From: Anaerolineae bacterium
GTDB taxonomy: Bacteria; Chloroflexota; Anaerolineae; B4-G1; SLSP01
Assembly (NCBI GenBank): GCA_016927095.1
Contig: JAFGNI010000056.1
Coordinates: 1 to 19,039, forward strand
Direction of reading: 5' to 3'
Length of the DNA: 19,039 nucleotides
Below, in pieces: positions 1 through 7,234 of this stretch. The translations under genes were made by a program, and so were the position numbers. The notes under the pieces were generated by a model that saw nothing but the letters and a program-made list of their open reading frames with translations, had not been told where the DNA came from and did no database searches. The stretch's first letter is position 1, and every line of letters starts with the position of its first letter.

Positions 1-243
1 CAGAACGTCACCGTCATCGTTCCAGACTTTGAAGGCAAGAGCTGGCTCGGTTTCAGAGGTGAGATCCTGGAGTCGCCCTGGTATCCCATATGCCGATCCC
101 AAGCGGAGGTCCGGATCGAAGGCGATTGGCAGGGGTTGCTCACGAAGATGCGGGGATTCCACTTCATGATGGGATACGGCGACTCTACGGAGGAACTTGG
201 CTATGCCCTCAACAAGGTGGGGATAGCGTGGACACTATTGTGA
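1..243 (+). CDS. C-terminal end of an L-fucose/L-arabinose isomerase-like protein (partial)
   Basis: The reading frame is open from the first base and stops at TGA 241-243, leaving the last 80 residues of a protein whose start lies outside the window. The visible part contains ESPWYPICRSQ, then a basic/aromatic stretch RGFHFMMGYGD, and ends in a short ALNKVGIAW segment. This order (a C-R-[ST]-Q strand, then G-x-H with a YGD turn, then a small helix and a final strand) resembles the C-terminal domain of the L-fucose/L-arabinose isomerase superfamily. Those enzymes interconvert aldoses and ketoses. The assignment rests on motif memory over a short piece, so the substrate is unknown. The next gene starts 135 bases later and need not be in the same operon. 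Confidence 0.5.
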   Translation, partial: QNVTVIVPDFEGKSWLGFRGEILESPWYPICRSQAEVRIEGDWQGLLTKMRGFHFMMGYGDSTEELGYALNKVGIAWTLL

Positions 244-378
244 TCAGCGAACGAGGATCTGGTCAAAGGCCATGCTTTGCGGTCCTGACGTGCAGTGGAA
301 TCCTTCTGTGAGGACACGTGGGGTGCCGGCGACCTTGCGCTGGTTGCACGGGGCTACTTGGATGGAGAGCGAAGGGCT

Positions 379-1488
379 ATGAGCAAAGTCATAGGCTTGA
401 TTGTCAATCCTGTCGCAGGCATGGGCGGCAGCGTTGGTCTGAAGGGCACCGATGGGCGGATGTATGAGAGAGCGCTGGCGTTAGGTGCTGATCCTGTAAC
501 GCCCCAGAGGACACAACAGCTCTTGGCGCATATCAGCAGGCAGGATGAGATTGGGTGGCTGGTGGCTCCCGGGAGGATGGGTGGGGACTATGTTGCTGAC
601 GCGTCTATCTCTTTCACGGTGGTGGGTGAGATCGGCAAGACGACCTCTGCAGAGGACACGAGACGAGTGGCTCAAGAGATGGTGGACCGTGGCGCCGATC
701 TGCTCGTCTTTGTCGGAGGCGATGGTACGGCAAGGGATATCTGCGATGCGGTGGGTACAGGTGTTCCGGTGGTCGGGGTGCCTGCCGGTGTCAAGGTCTT
801 CAGCGCCGCGTTTGCGTTGAGCGCGCGGGCTGCTGCCGACATGGTCGATGCCTTCGTGTGCGGTGTCGAGGTGACGGAAGAGGAGGTCCTCGACATTGAC
901 GAGGAAGCGTTCAGGGACGATCGTTTGGCATCCAAGCTGTATGGCTATCTTCGCGTCCCCGAGGTCCGCACCTTCCTACAGCCCGGCAAGGCTGCCTCCA
1001 ACGTCGGAAAGTCTGCCACTGAGACCAAGCAGGCCATTGCAGAGCAGATCGTAGAGGAGATGGATCCGGGGACCTTGTACCTCCTTGGTCCAGGCACCAC
1101 GGCAAAAGCGATCACCGACCGGTTGGGGCTTCCCAAGACGCTCTTAGGGGTCGATGCCGTGCTAGCGGGCAAACTGGTCGGCGAGGACGTGAATGAGAAG
1201 GGGATCCTGGATCTCCTTGAGAGATGCCGTCAGAGGAAGATTGTTGTCACGCCGATCGGCGGTAACGGGTTCATCTTTGGCCGCGGAAGCAAGCAGTTCA
1301 CACCAGATGTGATCAGGCAAGTGGGGCGGGAAAACATCATCGTTGTGGGCACGCCGGATAAAGTGAGCGGGCTCGACTGTTTGCGGGTAGATACAGGCGA
1401 TCTCGCGCTGGACGAAGCATTGTCTGGCTATTTAGAGGTCACGATTGGTTACAGGGATGCTATGGTGATGGAAGTCAGGTGTCGATGA
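379..1488 (+). CDS. ATP-NAD kinase-like protein (COG3199 family)
   Basis: This 369-residue protein has the two hallmarks of the COG3199 branch of the NAD kinase/diacylglycerol kinase fold. Residues 10-25 hold NPVAGMGGSVGLKGTD, the family's N-terminal signature, and residues 113-117 hold GGDGT, the nucleotide-binding turn. A later PGTTAKAI segment is also typical. Some relatives lie in acetoin gene clusters (AcoX) and the true substrate of most members is not known, so NAD phosphorylation should not be assumed. ATG 379 is chosen because a purine-rich GGAGAG lies about 10 bases upstream and the family signature begins right after it. An in-frame GTG at 295 would add 28 residues unlike the family. 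The stop overlaps the next gene's start as ATGA (1485-1488), which implies translational coupling to the aminotransferase. Confidence 0.82.
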   Translation: MSKVIGLIVNPVAGMGGSVGLKGTDGRMYERALALGADPVTPQRTQQLLAHISRQDEIGWLVAPGRMGGDYVADASISFTVVGEIGKTTSAEDTRRVAQEMVDRGADLLVFVGGDGTARDICDAVGTGVPVVGVPAGVKVFSAAFALSARAAADMVDAFVCGVEVTEEEVLDIDEEAFRDDRLASKLYGYLRVPEVRTFLQPGKAASNVGKSATETKQAIAEQIVEEMDPGTLYLLGPGTTAKAITDRLGLPKTLLGVDAVLAGKLVGEDVNEKGILDLLERCRQRKIVVTPIGGNGFIFGRGSKQFTPDVIRQVGRENIIVVGTPDKVSGLDCLRVDTGDLALDEALSGYLEVTIGYRDAMVMEVRCR

Positions 1489-2486
1489 ATATCGTCAAGC
1501 TCGATATGAATGAGATGCCTTACACGCCTCCGTTGCCTGTTATCGAGGCTGCGCAAAGGGGACTCGTGGATCTGAATCGTTACGCTGATGCCTGCCATCT
1601 GCAGCAGCTTCTCGAACTCGTGGCTGGCTATGCCGGAGTCCCTGAGCACAATATTGTGCTAAGCCCCGGCTCTGATCTCCTGCTGCGTGAAGTCATCCAC
1701 GCTTTTTCGTGGGACAGGCAAGTCCTGACGGTGAGCCCTTCCTTTCTTCCTACGGTTCAGATCGCCGACCGGTTCGCACATAAACGGCTTCGCCTACGGC
1801 TTAGTCCACCAGACTTCCGGCTGGATCCGGATTTGTTGCTTAGGGCGCTGAAGCCGTCCACCCTTGTGATCATTGACAATCCCAATAACCCTACGGGCCA
1901 AATCCTTCTGGATTGCGATCTGGTTGCGAGCCTTGCCAAGCGCCAGGAGACACTCATCGTCGTCGATGAGGCTTACTTCGAGTTCTCAGGGGTCACATGT
2001 GCCCCATTGGTGACGGACAACCCCAACCTTTGCGTCGTGAGAACGCTGGACAAAGCCTTTGGCCTCGCCGGCGCTCGCGTCGGTTATGCCGTGGCGGGGG
2101 AGCATTTCGTTGCGGCTCTGTCAACGCCGCTTGCGTACCTGCCTCAACCTAGCCTCCGTGCTGCGATGGAAGCTTTGCGGAATCCGGACTACATGCGCGG
2201 ATATGTCCGGCAGATCGCAGAGGAAAGGGCGTGGCTAGTGAAAGCCTTGCGTGCATCGGGAGCCACCGTCTATCCTAGCCACGCGAATTTCTTACTCGTG
2301 AAGGCACAGCTGCCCGATATGGCGCGCCGGCTGAGAGAGCTCAACGTATGGGTGTCTGACATGGCTACCCAGTTGCCCGCGGGTTACATTCGTGTGTCAG
2401 TGGGCACACCTGAAGAGAACAGGATCTTTATGACGCGCTACAAGCAGTTGACCGACGAGGCACACTACGAGGAGGACGAGAGATGA
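1485..2486 (+). CDS. HisC-like class I/II PLP-dependent aminotransferase
   Basis: This 333-residue fold-type I PLP enzyme resembles histidinol-phosphate aminotransferase (HisC) and its relative CobD. Residues 131-138 are DNPNNPTG, the cofactor/substrate loop. Residues 160-167 are VDEAYFEF, whose Asp contacts the pyridine nitrogen of PLP. RTLDKAFGLAGARVGY contains the Schiff-base lysine, Lys190. Near the C-terminus RVSVGTPEEN carries the arginine that usually holds the substrate acid group. ATG 1485 overlaps the preceding stop by 4 bases; GTG 1479 is an alternative start adding two residues. The gene ends in another ATGA overlap (2483-2486) with the radical SAM gene. No other his or cob gene is nearby, so a role in histidine or cobalamin synthesis is not supported by context. 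Class is secure, substrate unknown. Confidence 0.85.
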   Translation: MNIVKLDMNEMPYTPPLPVIEAAQRGLVDLNRYADACHLQQLLELVAGYAGVPEHNIVLSPGSDLLLREVIHAFSWDRQVLTVSPSFLPTVQIADRFAHKRLRLRLSPPDFRLDPDLLLRALKPSTLVIIDNPNNPTGQILLDCDLVASLAKRQETLIVVDEAYFEFSGVTCAPLVTDNPNLCVVRTLDKAFGLAGARVGYAVAGEHFVAALSTPLAYLPQPSLRAAMEALRNPDYMRGYVRQIAEERAWLVKALRASGATVYPSHANFLLVKAQLPDMARRLRELNVWVSDMATQLPAGYIRVSVGTPEENRIFMTRYKQLTDEAHYEEDER

Positions 2487-3424
2487 TCGCTTTCGGACCG
2501 GTCCCATCAAGACGGTTGGGGCGAAGCCTGGGGATCAACAACATACCGCCTAAGATCTGCACCTATTCATGCGTCTATTGTCAGTTGGGGCGCACCATCA
2601 AAATGCAGGTGGAACGCCAAGCATTCTACGATCCAAAAGATGTGCAGCGTGCAGTCGAGGAGAAGCTCGAGAAGGCCCAGGCGTCCGGGGAGGCCATTGA
2701 CTACCTCACGTTTGTACCGGATGGCGAGCCCACGTTGGATATTAACCTCGGCAATGAGATCGAGAACCTACAACCGTTAGGCATCAAGATTGCCGTCATC
2801 TCCAATGCGTCGCTTGTGTCACGCGAGGATGTCAGGGCGGATCTCGCAAAAGCTGATTGGGTCTCTCTGAAGGTCGATGCGGTACTAGAGGATACCTGGC
2901 GGCGGGTCAATCGTCCCCACAGGTCGTTACGGTTGGCGGAGATCCATGAGGGGATGCTCCAGTTCGCTGAAAGCTATCGCGGTAAGTTGATGACCGAGAC
3001 AATGCTTGTCACGGATCTCAATGATGGTGAAGACGACCTGCGAGCAGTCGCCGAGTTCCTGACTCGCTTGAGGCCCGATAGGGCCTATCTTGCCATCCCT
3101 ACACGGCCTCCTGCCGAGACCTGGGCTCAACCACCGGATGAGGGTGTCATCAATCGCGCCTACCAGATCCTCAATGAAGCTCTAGAGCATGTGGAGTATC
3201 TGATCGGTTACGAAGGCAATGCCTTTGCGTTCACGGGCAACGCTGAGGACGACTTGCTGAGCATTACGGCGGTCCATCCTATGCGCGAAGATGCGATCGA
3301 TGAGTTCCTGGGCAGAGCCCAGGCGAACTGGTCTACCGTTGAACAACTGGTCGCTGAGGACAGACTTGTCCAGACAGAGTACGGCGGGCACCGGTTCTTC
3401 CTCAGGAGGCTGAATACGCACTGA
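2483..3424 (+). CDS. Radical SAM protein (COG0731-type Fe-S oxidoreductase) with C-terminal winged-helix-like region
   Basis: This 313-residue radical SAM enzyme opens with FGPVPSRRLGRSLGINN, and the 4Fe-4S-binding CxxxCxxC motif is at Cys26, Cys30 and Cys33 (CTYSCVYC). It is followed by typical barrel segments such as YLTFVPDGEPTLD, the GGE-like SAM contact region, and VSLKVDA. This start is characteristic of the COG0731 group, distantly related to the wybutosine-pathway enzyme TYW1. Bacterial members lack an assigned reaction. From about residue 255 the sequence looks like a small winged helix (HPMREDAIDEFL, then a W-x-x-V-x-x-L helix and a YGGHRFFLRR wing), which may bind nucleic acid or a partner. 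The start overlaps the aminotransferase stop, so the two are very likely co-translated. Confidence 0.83.
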   Translation: MIAFGPVPSRRLGRSLGINNIPPKICTYSCVYCQLGRTIKMQVERQAFYDPKDVQRAVEEKLEKAQASGEAIDYLTFVPDGEPTLDINLGNEIENLQPLGIKIAVISNASLVSREDVRADLAKADWVSLKVDAVLEDTWRRVNRPHRSLRLAEIHEGMLQFAESYRGKLMTETMLVTDLNDGEDDLRAVAEFLTRLRPDRAYLAIPTRPPAETWAQPPDEGVINRAYQILNEALEHVEYLIGYEGNAFAFTGNAEDDLLSITAVHPMREDAIDEFLGRAQANWSTVEQLVAEDRLVQTEYGGHRFFLRRLNTH

Positions 3425-3447
3425 GTGTATCGAGTTGAGGTGTTGTG

Positions 3448-4476
3448 ATGAAAGAGGCAATGTTGTATGAGCGATTACCGGACGGCAAAGTCCGCTGCCA
3501 TCTGTGTGCGCATCGTTGCGTGATCGCTGATGGCCGAAAGGGCATTTGCCAAGTACGTGAGAATCGAGATGGGACACTCTATACCTTGGTGTATGGACGG
3601 GCCATCGCACAGCACGTGGATCCCGTCGAAAAAAAGCCGCTCCTGCACTTCTATCCAGACACGCGCGCTTACTCTATCGCGACGGTGGGCTGCAACTTTC
3701 GCTGCCGCTGGTGCCAGAACTGGGAGATCTCCCAGATGGTACGAGAGCGACATCTCGTGATGGGCGAGGAGGTGAGTCCTGAGCAGATTGTGTCTGCAGC
3801 CAAACGTTCCGGCTGCCGGAGCATTGCGTACACCTATACTGAACCGACCATCTTCTTTGAATACGCCTACGATACCGCGCGTCTCGCACATGAGGCTGGG
3901 CTGACCAATATCTACGTGAGCAATGGTTATATGACTGAGGAGATGCTTGAGACCTTCCAGCCCTACTTGGATGCGGCCAACATAGACCTCAAGGCTTTCC
4001 GTGACGAGACCTACCGGAAGTATGTCGGGGCACGGCTGCAGCCTGTGTTGGACTCTATGAAGGTGATGAAGCGACTGGGGATTTGGCTGGAGGTGACCAC
4101 ATTGGTCATTCCCGGCATCAACGACGACGAGGAGGAGCTTAAAGACGCAGCCGGCTTCGTCGCCAATGAGTTGGGTGTCGAGACACCATGGCATATCAGT
4201 CGCTTCTTCCCCGCCTACGAAATGACCGACGTGCCCTCCACGCCTGTTGAGACGTTGCAGAGAGCACGCGAGATTGGCCTGGAGACAGGACTTCGCTATG
4301 TCTACGTGGGCAACGTAGCCGGCGAGGCCAACACGGTGTGTCATGTCTGCGGTAAGACGCTGATCCGCCGCTCCGGCTACATGATTCTGGAGAATCATGT
4401 GCAACCGGATGGCCGGTGTCCCGAGTGCGGGACTGCCGTAGCGGGCGTGGGGATGGGACCGGATCGCGGACGCTAG
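3448..4476 (+). CDS. amrS: AmmeMemoRadiSam system radical SAM enzyme AmrS
   Basis: This 342-residue protein has the full AmrS architecture. An N-terminal cysteine cluster (Cys17, Cys20, Cys24 and Cys34, in CHLCAHRCVIADGRKGIC) precedes the radical SAM CxxxCxxC at Cys82, Cys86 and Cys89 (CNFRCRWCQNW). It continues with AYTYTEPTIFFEY, NIDLKAF and the WHISRFFPAYEM segment typical of the family. The C-terminus ends in a zinc-ribbon-like pair of CxxC knuckles (CHVCG and CPECG). The family is related to pyruvate formate-lyase activating enzymes. It is named for its co-occurrence with AMMECR1 and Memo proteins, but neither is present here, at least within the window. ATG 3448 is preferred over GTG 3445 because TTGAGG lies at good distance upstream. 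It starts 23 bases after the upstream radical SAM gene and probably shares its transcript. Confidence 0.9.
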   Translation: MKEAMLYERLPDGKVRCHLCAHRCVIADGRKGICQVRENRDGTLYTLVYGRAIAQHVDPVEKKPLLHFYPDTRAYSIATVGCNFRCRWCQNWEISQMVRERHLVMGEEVSPEQIVSAAKRSGCRSIAYTYTEPTIFFEYAYDTARLAHEAGLTNIYVSNGYMTEEMLETFQPYLDAANIDLKAFRDETYRKYVGARLQPVLDSMKVMKRLGIWLEVTTLVIPGINDDEEELKDAAGFVANELGVETPWHISRFFPAYEMTDVPSTPVETLQRAREIGLETGLRYVYVGNVAGEANTVCHVCGKTLIRRSGYMILENHVQPDGRCPECGTAVAGVGMGPDRGR

Positions 4477-4575
4477 ACAGGACCTTCGCAAAGCGGACGC
4501 ACCGGCGCAGACGTGAGCGCGCTATCAGGCAATAGACTGTCGTGTGCGTGAGGTATTCCATTGAAGGAGATGGCT

Positions 4576-5490
4576 ATGTGTTCAGCAAATCAGACAAAGC
4601 CACTTGCTGACAAGAGGATAGGCATACTTGGGAAAGGGGGCGCCGGCAAGAGCACCGTCGTCGTCTTGTTAGCCCAAGCTCTCGCAGAGCATGGATACCA
4701 TGTCTGCGTGTTGGACGCAGATTCGACGAACGTGGGGATCCATCAAGCTATGGGGCTTAGCGAATCACCCACACCGCTCATCGAGTACTATGGTGGAACG
4801 GTGTTCAGCGGTGGTGCGGTCACCTGTCCGGTAGATGATCCTACTTCCTTGCCAGAGGCAGAGATCTTTCTGGATGAGCTTCCCCAACAGTACTATGTCC
4901 AAGATCCACGAGGTGTATTGCTTTTGGTAGCAGGGAAAATCGGTGGCAAGGGCCCGGGAGCAGGATGCGACGGTCCTGTATCCAAGATCGCCAGAGACCT
5001 CAAAATACGCCGATGTGGAGAATATCCGGTGACGTTAGTGGACCTCAAGGCGGGTATGGAGGATTCCGCAAGAGGCGTTCTTACCAGTCTGGATTGGGCG
5101 ATCGTTGTTGTAGATCCAACGAACGCTTCCATTCAGCTGGCAGCGGATATGAAACAGATGGTTGAGCAGATAAGGGCTGGTATACCGCCTGCCACCGACC
5201 ACTTGCAGGATCCTGAGCTCGTGGAGACGGCTCGCCGGGTGTTCAGAGAAGCGAAGATCAAGGGTGTCTTGTGTGTGCTGAACCGGGTTAGAGACGATGA
5301 AATGGAGAGCCATATGCGACGGCGACTCGAAGAAAGGCGGGTGGCGCCCATAGGCGTGATCCACGAAGACGCGTCGATCGCTATGAGCTGGTTGGCGGGG
5401 ACCCCGCTTGACACCACGTCCACGACGAAGGACATAGAGAGCATACTCAACGATGTGGAAGCAGCCGAGTTGATCTCGGGTGTTTCGTAA
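4576..5490 (+). CDS. CooC-like MinD/ParA-superfamily ATPase
   Basis: This 304-residue P-loop ATPase carries a deviant Walker A motif (GKGGAGKST, residues 19-27) with the signature lysine of the MinD/ParA/CooC superfamily. It continues with LDADST (46-51) and DLKAGMEDSARG, the switch region seen in CooC proteins as D-x-E-A-G-x-E. CooC proteins use ATP to help insert nickel into carbon monoxide dehydrogenase. Here the usual GCxC metal/dimer motif reads GCDG (Cys131, second Cys missing), so nickel handling is doubtful and another maturation or partitioning role is possible. ATG 4576 is chosen because AAGGAG (4564-4569) lies six bases ahead; TTG 4561 and ATG 4570 are in frame but badly placed. 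Its 99-base leader suggests separate expression from amrS, though no strong promoter is visible. Confidence 0.72.
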   Translation: MCSANQTKPLADKRIGILGKGGAGKSTVVVLLAQALAEHGYHVCVLDADSTNVGIHQAMGLSESPTPLIEYYGGTVFSGGAVTCPVDDPTSLPEAEIFLDELPQQYYVQDPRGVLLLVAGKIGGKGPGAGCDGPVSKIARDLKIRRCGEYPVTLVDLKAGMEDSARGVLTSLDWAIVVVDPTNASIQLAADMKQMVEQIRAGIPPATDHLQDPELVETARRVFREAKIKGVLCVLNRVRDDEMESHMRRRLEERRVAPIGVIHEDASIAMSWLAGTPLDTTSTTKDIESILNDVEAAELISGVS

Positions 5491-5568
5491 GGGCACCGGC
5501 GGCGGAAAGGCCGATCGATCTGCTGGCACCCATTCAGCAAGACATACACTGCTCCCGGGGAGTGCAAT

Positions 5569-6120
5569 ATGGCTGTGAGAGACATCGTCATCTATCCAGA
5601 AAGTAAGGAGATTCTGCGCAAGAAGTGCGAGCCGACACGGCAAATCAACAAACGGGTCAGCCGGTGTGCGCAGGATCTCGTGGACACGCTGAACGCGCAT
5701 CCTGAGGGTATCGGATTGGCGGCCCCGCAGATTGGGGTGCATCACCGCGTCGTGGTGGTGCGTTTGGGCGGCGGGCCGGACAGTGAGCAGGCGCCCGGTC
5801 CCCCGCTGCCACTCATCAATCCGGAGATCGTCGAGGCCGGGGACGAGCAACGAGATTTCGATGGGTGTCTCAGCTTTCCGGGTCTCTATGGTGAAACCGT
5901 GCGACCCCATTACCTACGGGTAACCGGCCTTGATGAGCACGGTCGTGGTTTCGATACCGTTTTTGAAGGCTTCGACGCGGTGGTCGTTCACCACGAGCTT
6001 GATCACTTAGACGGTGTCCTCTTTATTGACCGTGTCGAACGTCTGGAGGATCTCTATCAGATCCAGGAGGACGAGGAGGGAAATCCGATCCGCGTGCCAT
6101 TGTCGCCTTTGACCGGCTGA
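5569..6120 (+). CDS. def: Peptide deformylase
   Basis: This 183-residue enzyme removes the N-formyl group from new proteins in the cytoplasm. All three catalytic motifs are visible: GIGLAAPQIG (47-56), DGCLS (98-102) and HHELDH (141-146). The metal ligands should be Cys100, His142 and His146, with Glu143 as the catalytic acid/base. Motif 2 normally reads EGCLS; here an aspartate replaces the glutamate. The tail after the third motif is acidic. A GGGGAG ribosome-binding site lies six bases before ATG 5569. The companion enzyme, methionine aminopeptidase, is encoded about 9.6 kb downstream in the same window rather than next to def. Length is ordinary for the family. Confidence 0.95.
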   Translation: MAVRDIVIYPESKEILRKKCEPTRQINKRVSRCAQDLVDTLNAHPEGIGLAAPQIGVHHRVVVVRLGGGPDSEQAPGPPLPLINPEIVEAGDEQRDFDGCLSFPGLYGETVRPHYLRVTGLDEHGRGFDTVFEGFDAVVVHHELDHLDGVLFIDRVERLEDLYQIQEDEEGNPIRVPLSPLTG

Positions 6121-6214
6121 GGGAAGGCTATGGCGTAGCAGGTAACAGCGAGCGCTCACGCTCATCTTGGCGGACAGAAGCGTGGTGAGAAACCGTTGAG
6201 AACGGAGTCTGTCA

Positions 6215-7234
6215 GTGTTTCTGCTAAGTGATTGGTTCTGGCCCATTGTCGCAGGTGTGCTGGCTGTGCTATGGCTCTGGACGCTGATTCGGTGCCAGCC
6301 GAAGCGGTCGAAAACCGAACCGGCGCAGTCCCGACGAGTATTGGAACGTCGAGAGGCAGAGGATCTGCTCAAGGTCGTCTACACGCTAGAGGCACAGATA
6401 GGCGACGTCAGCGTAGAGGCACTGGCGCGCAATCTACATCTTTCTGAGGCAGCGGTTAGCGAACAGCTTGATGCGCTCTCCGACCTTGGCTGGATCATCA
6501 AGGAGGCAGAGGGCGGACTCCGCTTAATGGCGGAGGGGAGGCAACGTGCCAGGGATCTGATCCGAGCGCATCGGCTCTGGGAACGCTATCTGGTAGATCG
6601 AGAGGGGATGGCGCTAGACGTGGTTCACGCCGAAGCCCATCACCGTGAGCACGAGGCAACCCCGCAGGAGATTGCGAGATTGGACGCCGAGCTTGAGCAT
6701 CCAGCCTGGGATCCCCATGGGCACGTGATTCCGGCGCCAGGCAGCCGGCTGCCTGCCACCGATGCACGCTCGCTCCTGGAAGAGGGTAAATCGGGCAGCC
6801 GTCTCCGCATTACGCAGCTTGAAGAAGAGCCTTCAGCATTGTTAGCCCAGCTTGTTGCACTTGGGCTCAAGCCAGGCGTGGAGATAGAGATCCTAGAGCG
6901 GGAATCGAACTTGATGCAGGTGGCGCTTCATGGTAACACCGTGCCCTTGGCCAACCCCGCTGCCCGCCGCATACACGTGGTGCCGGTTCCCGCTCTGTCA
7001 GTACCGCTAGGGGAGCTGCCAATCGGCAGTCGGGCACGTGTGGTTGACATTAAGGGTAGCGGGAAGCATCAGCGGCGTCTGCTGGATCTGGGGTTTGTGC
7101 CCGGCGCAGAGATCAGCGTGGTCCGCCAGGCACCTCTGGGTGACCCTGTTGAGTATCGCGTCAAGGAGACAGCCGTCGCGCTTCGCAAGGAAGACGCAGG
7201 TACCGTCTCGGTTGAGGAGCTTCATAGTGACTGA
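6215..7234 (+). CDS. Membrane-anchored DtxR/MntR-like regulator fused to two FeoA domains
   Basis: This 339-residue protein combines parts usually encoded separately. Residues 7-27 are a single hydrophobic helix followed by basic residues, predicting an N-in membrane anchor with the rest in the cytoplasm. Residues about 45-100 form a winged helix (VSVEALARNLHLSEAAVSEQL). Residues 101-175 match the DtxR/MntR metal-binding and dimerisation region, including HAEAHHREHE and DPHGHVIP, where DtxR has E-A-C-R-W-E-H and C-P-H-G-N. Two FeoA-like SH3 domains follow, at about 185-258 and 262-337 (PLGELPIGSRARVVDI and RLLDLGFVPG). It starts at GTG 6215 with GGAG seven bases ahead and overlaps feoB by 8 bases, so it may act both as metal-sensing regulator and as the missing FeoA partner. 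Direct DNA binding from the membrane is inference. Confidence 0.82.
   Translation: MFLLSDWFWPIVAGVLAVLWLWTLIRCQPKRSKTEPAQSRRVLERREAEDLLKVVYTLEAQIGDVSVEALARNLHLSEAAVSEQLDALSDLGWIIKEAEGGLRLMAEGRQRARDLIRAHRLWERYLVDREGMALDVVHAEAHHREHEATPQEIARLDAELEHPAWDPHGHVIPAPGSRLPATDARSLLEEGKSGSRLRITQLEEEPSALLAQLVALGLKPGVEIEILERESNLMQVALHGNTVPLANPAARRIHVVPVPALSVPLGELPIGSRARVVDIKGSGKHQRRLLDLGFVPGAEISVVRQAPLGDPVEYRVKETAVALRKEDAGTVSVEELHSD

Noticed and set aside
90..311. Small plus-strand frame of 73 codons near the window start
   Set aside because: It overlaps the isomerase-like C-terminus in another frame and its sequence resembles no protein family.
3475..4491. Long minus-strand open frame (338 codons) opposite amrS
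   Set aside because: It lies wholly antisense to a strongly conserved radical SAM gene, has no family motif, and is a by-product of GC-rich codon use.
5035..5910. Minus-strand open frame (291 codons) spanning the ATPase and def genes
   Set aside because: It crosses two convincing plus-strand genes and their intergenic leader and has no domain-like features.
6150..6163. GAGCG-CTCA-CGCTC hairpin after def
   Set aside because: It has only five pairs and no T run, too weak to call a terminator.
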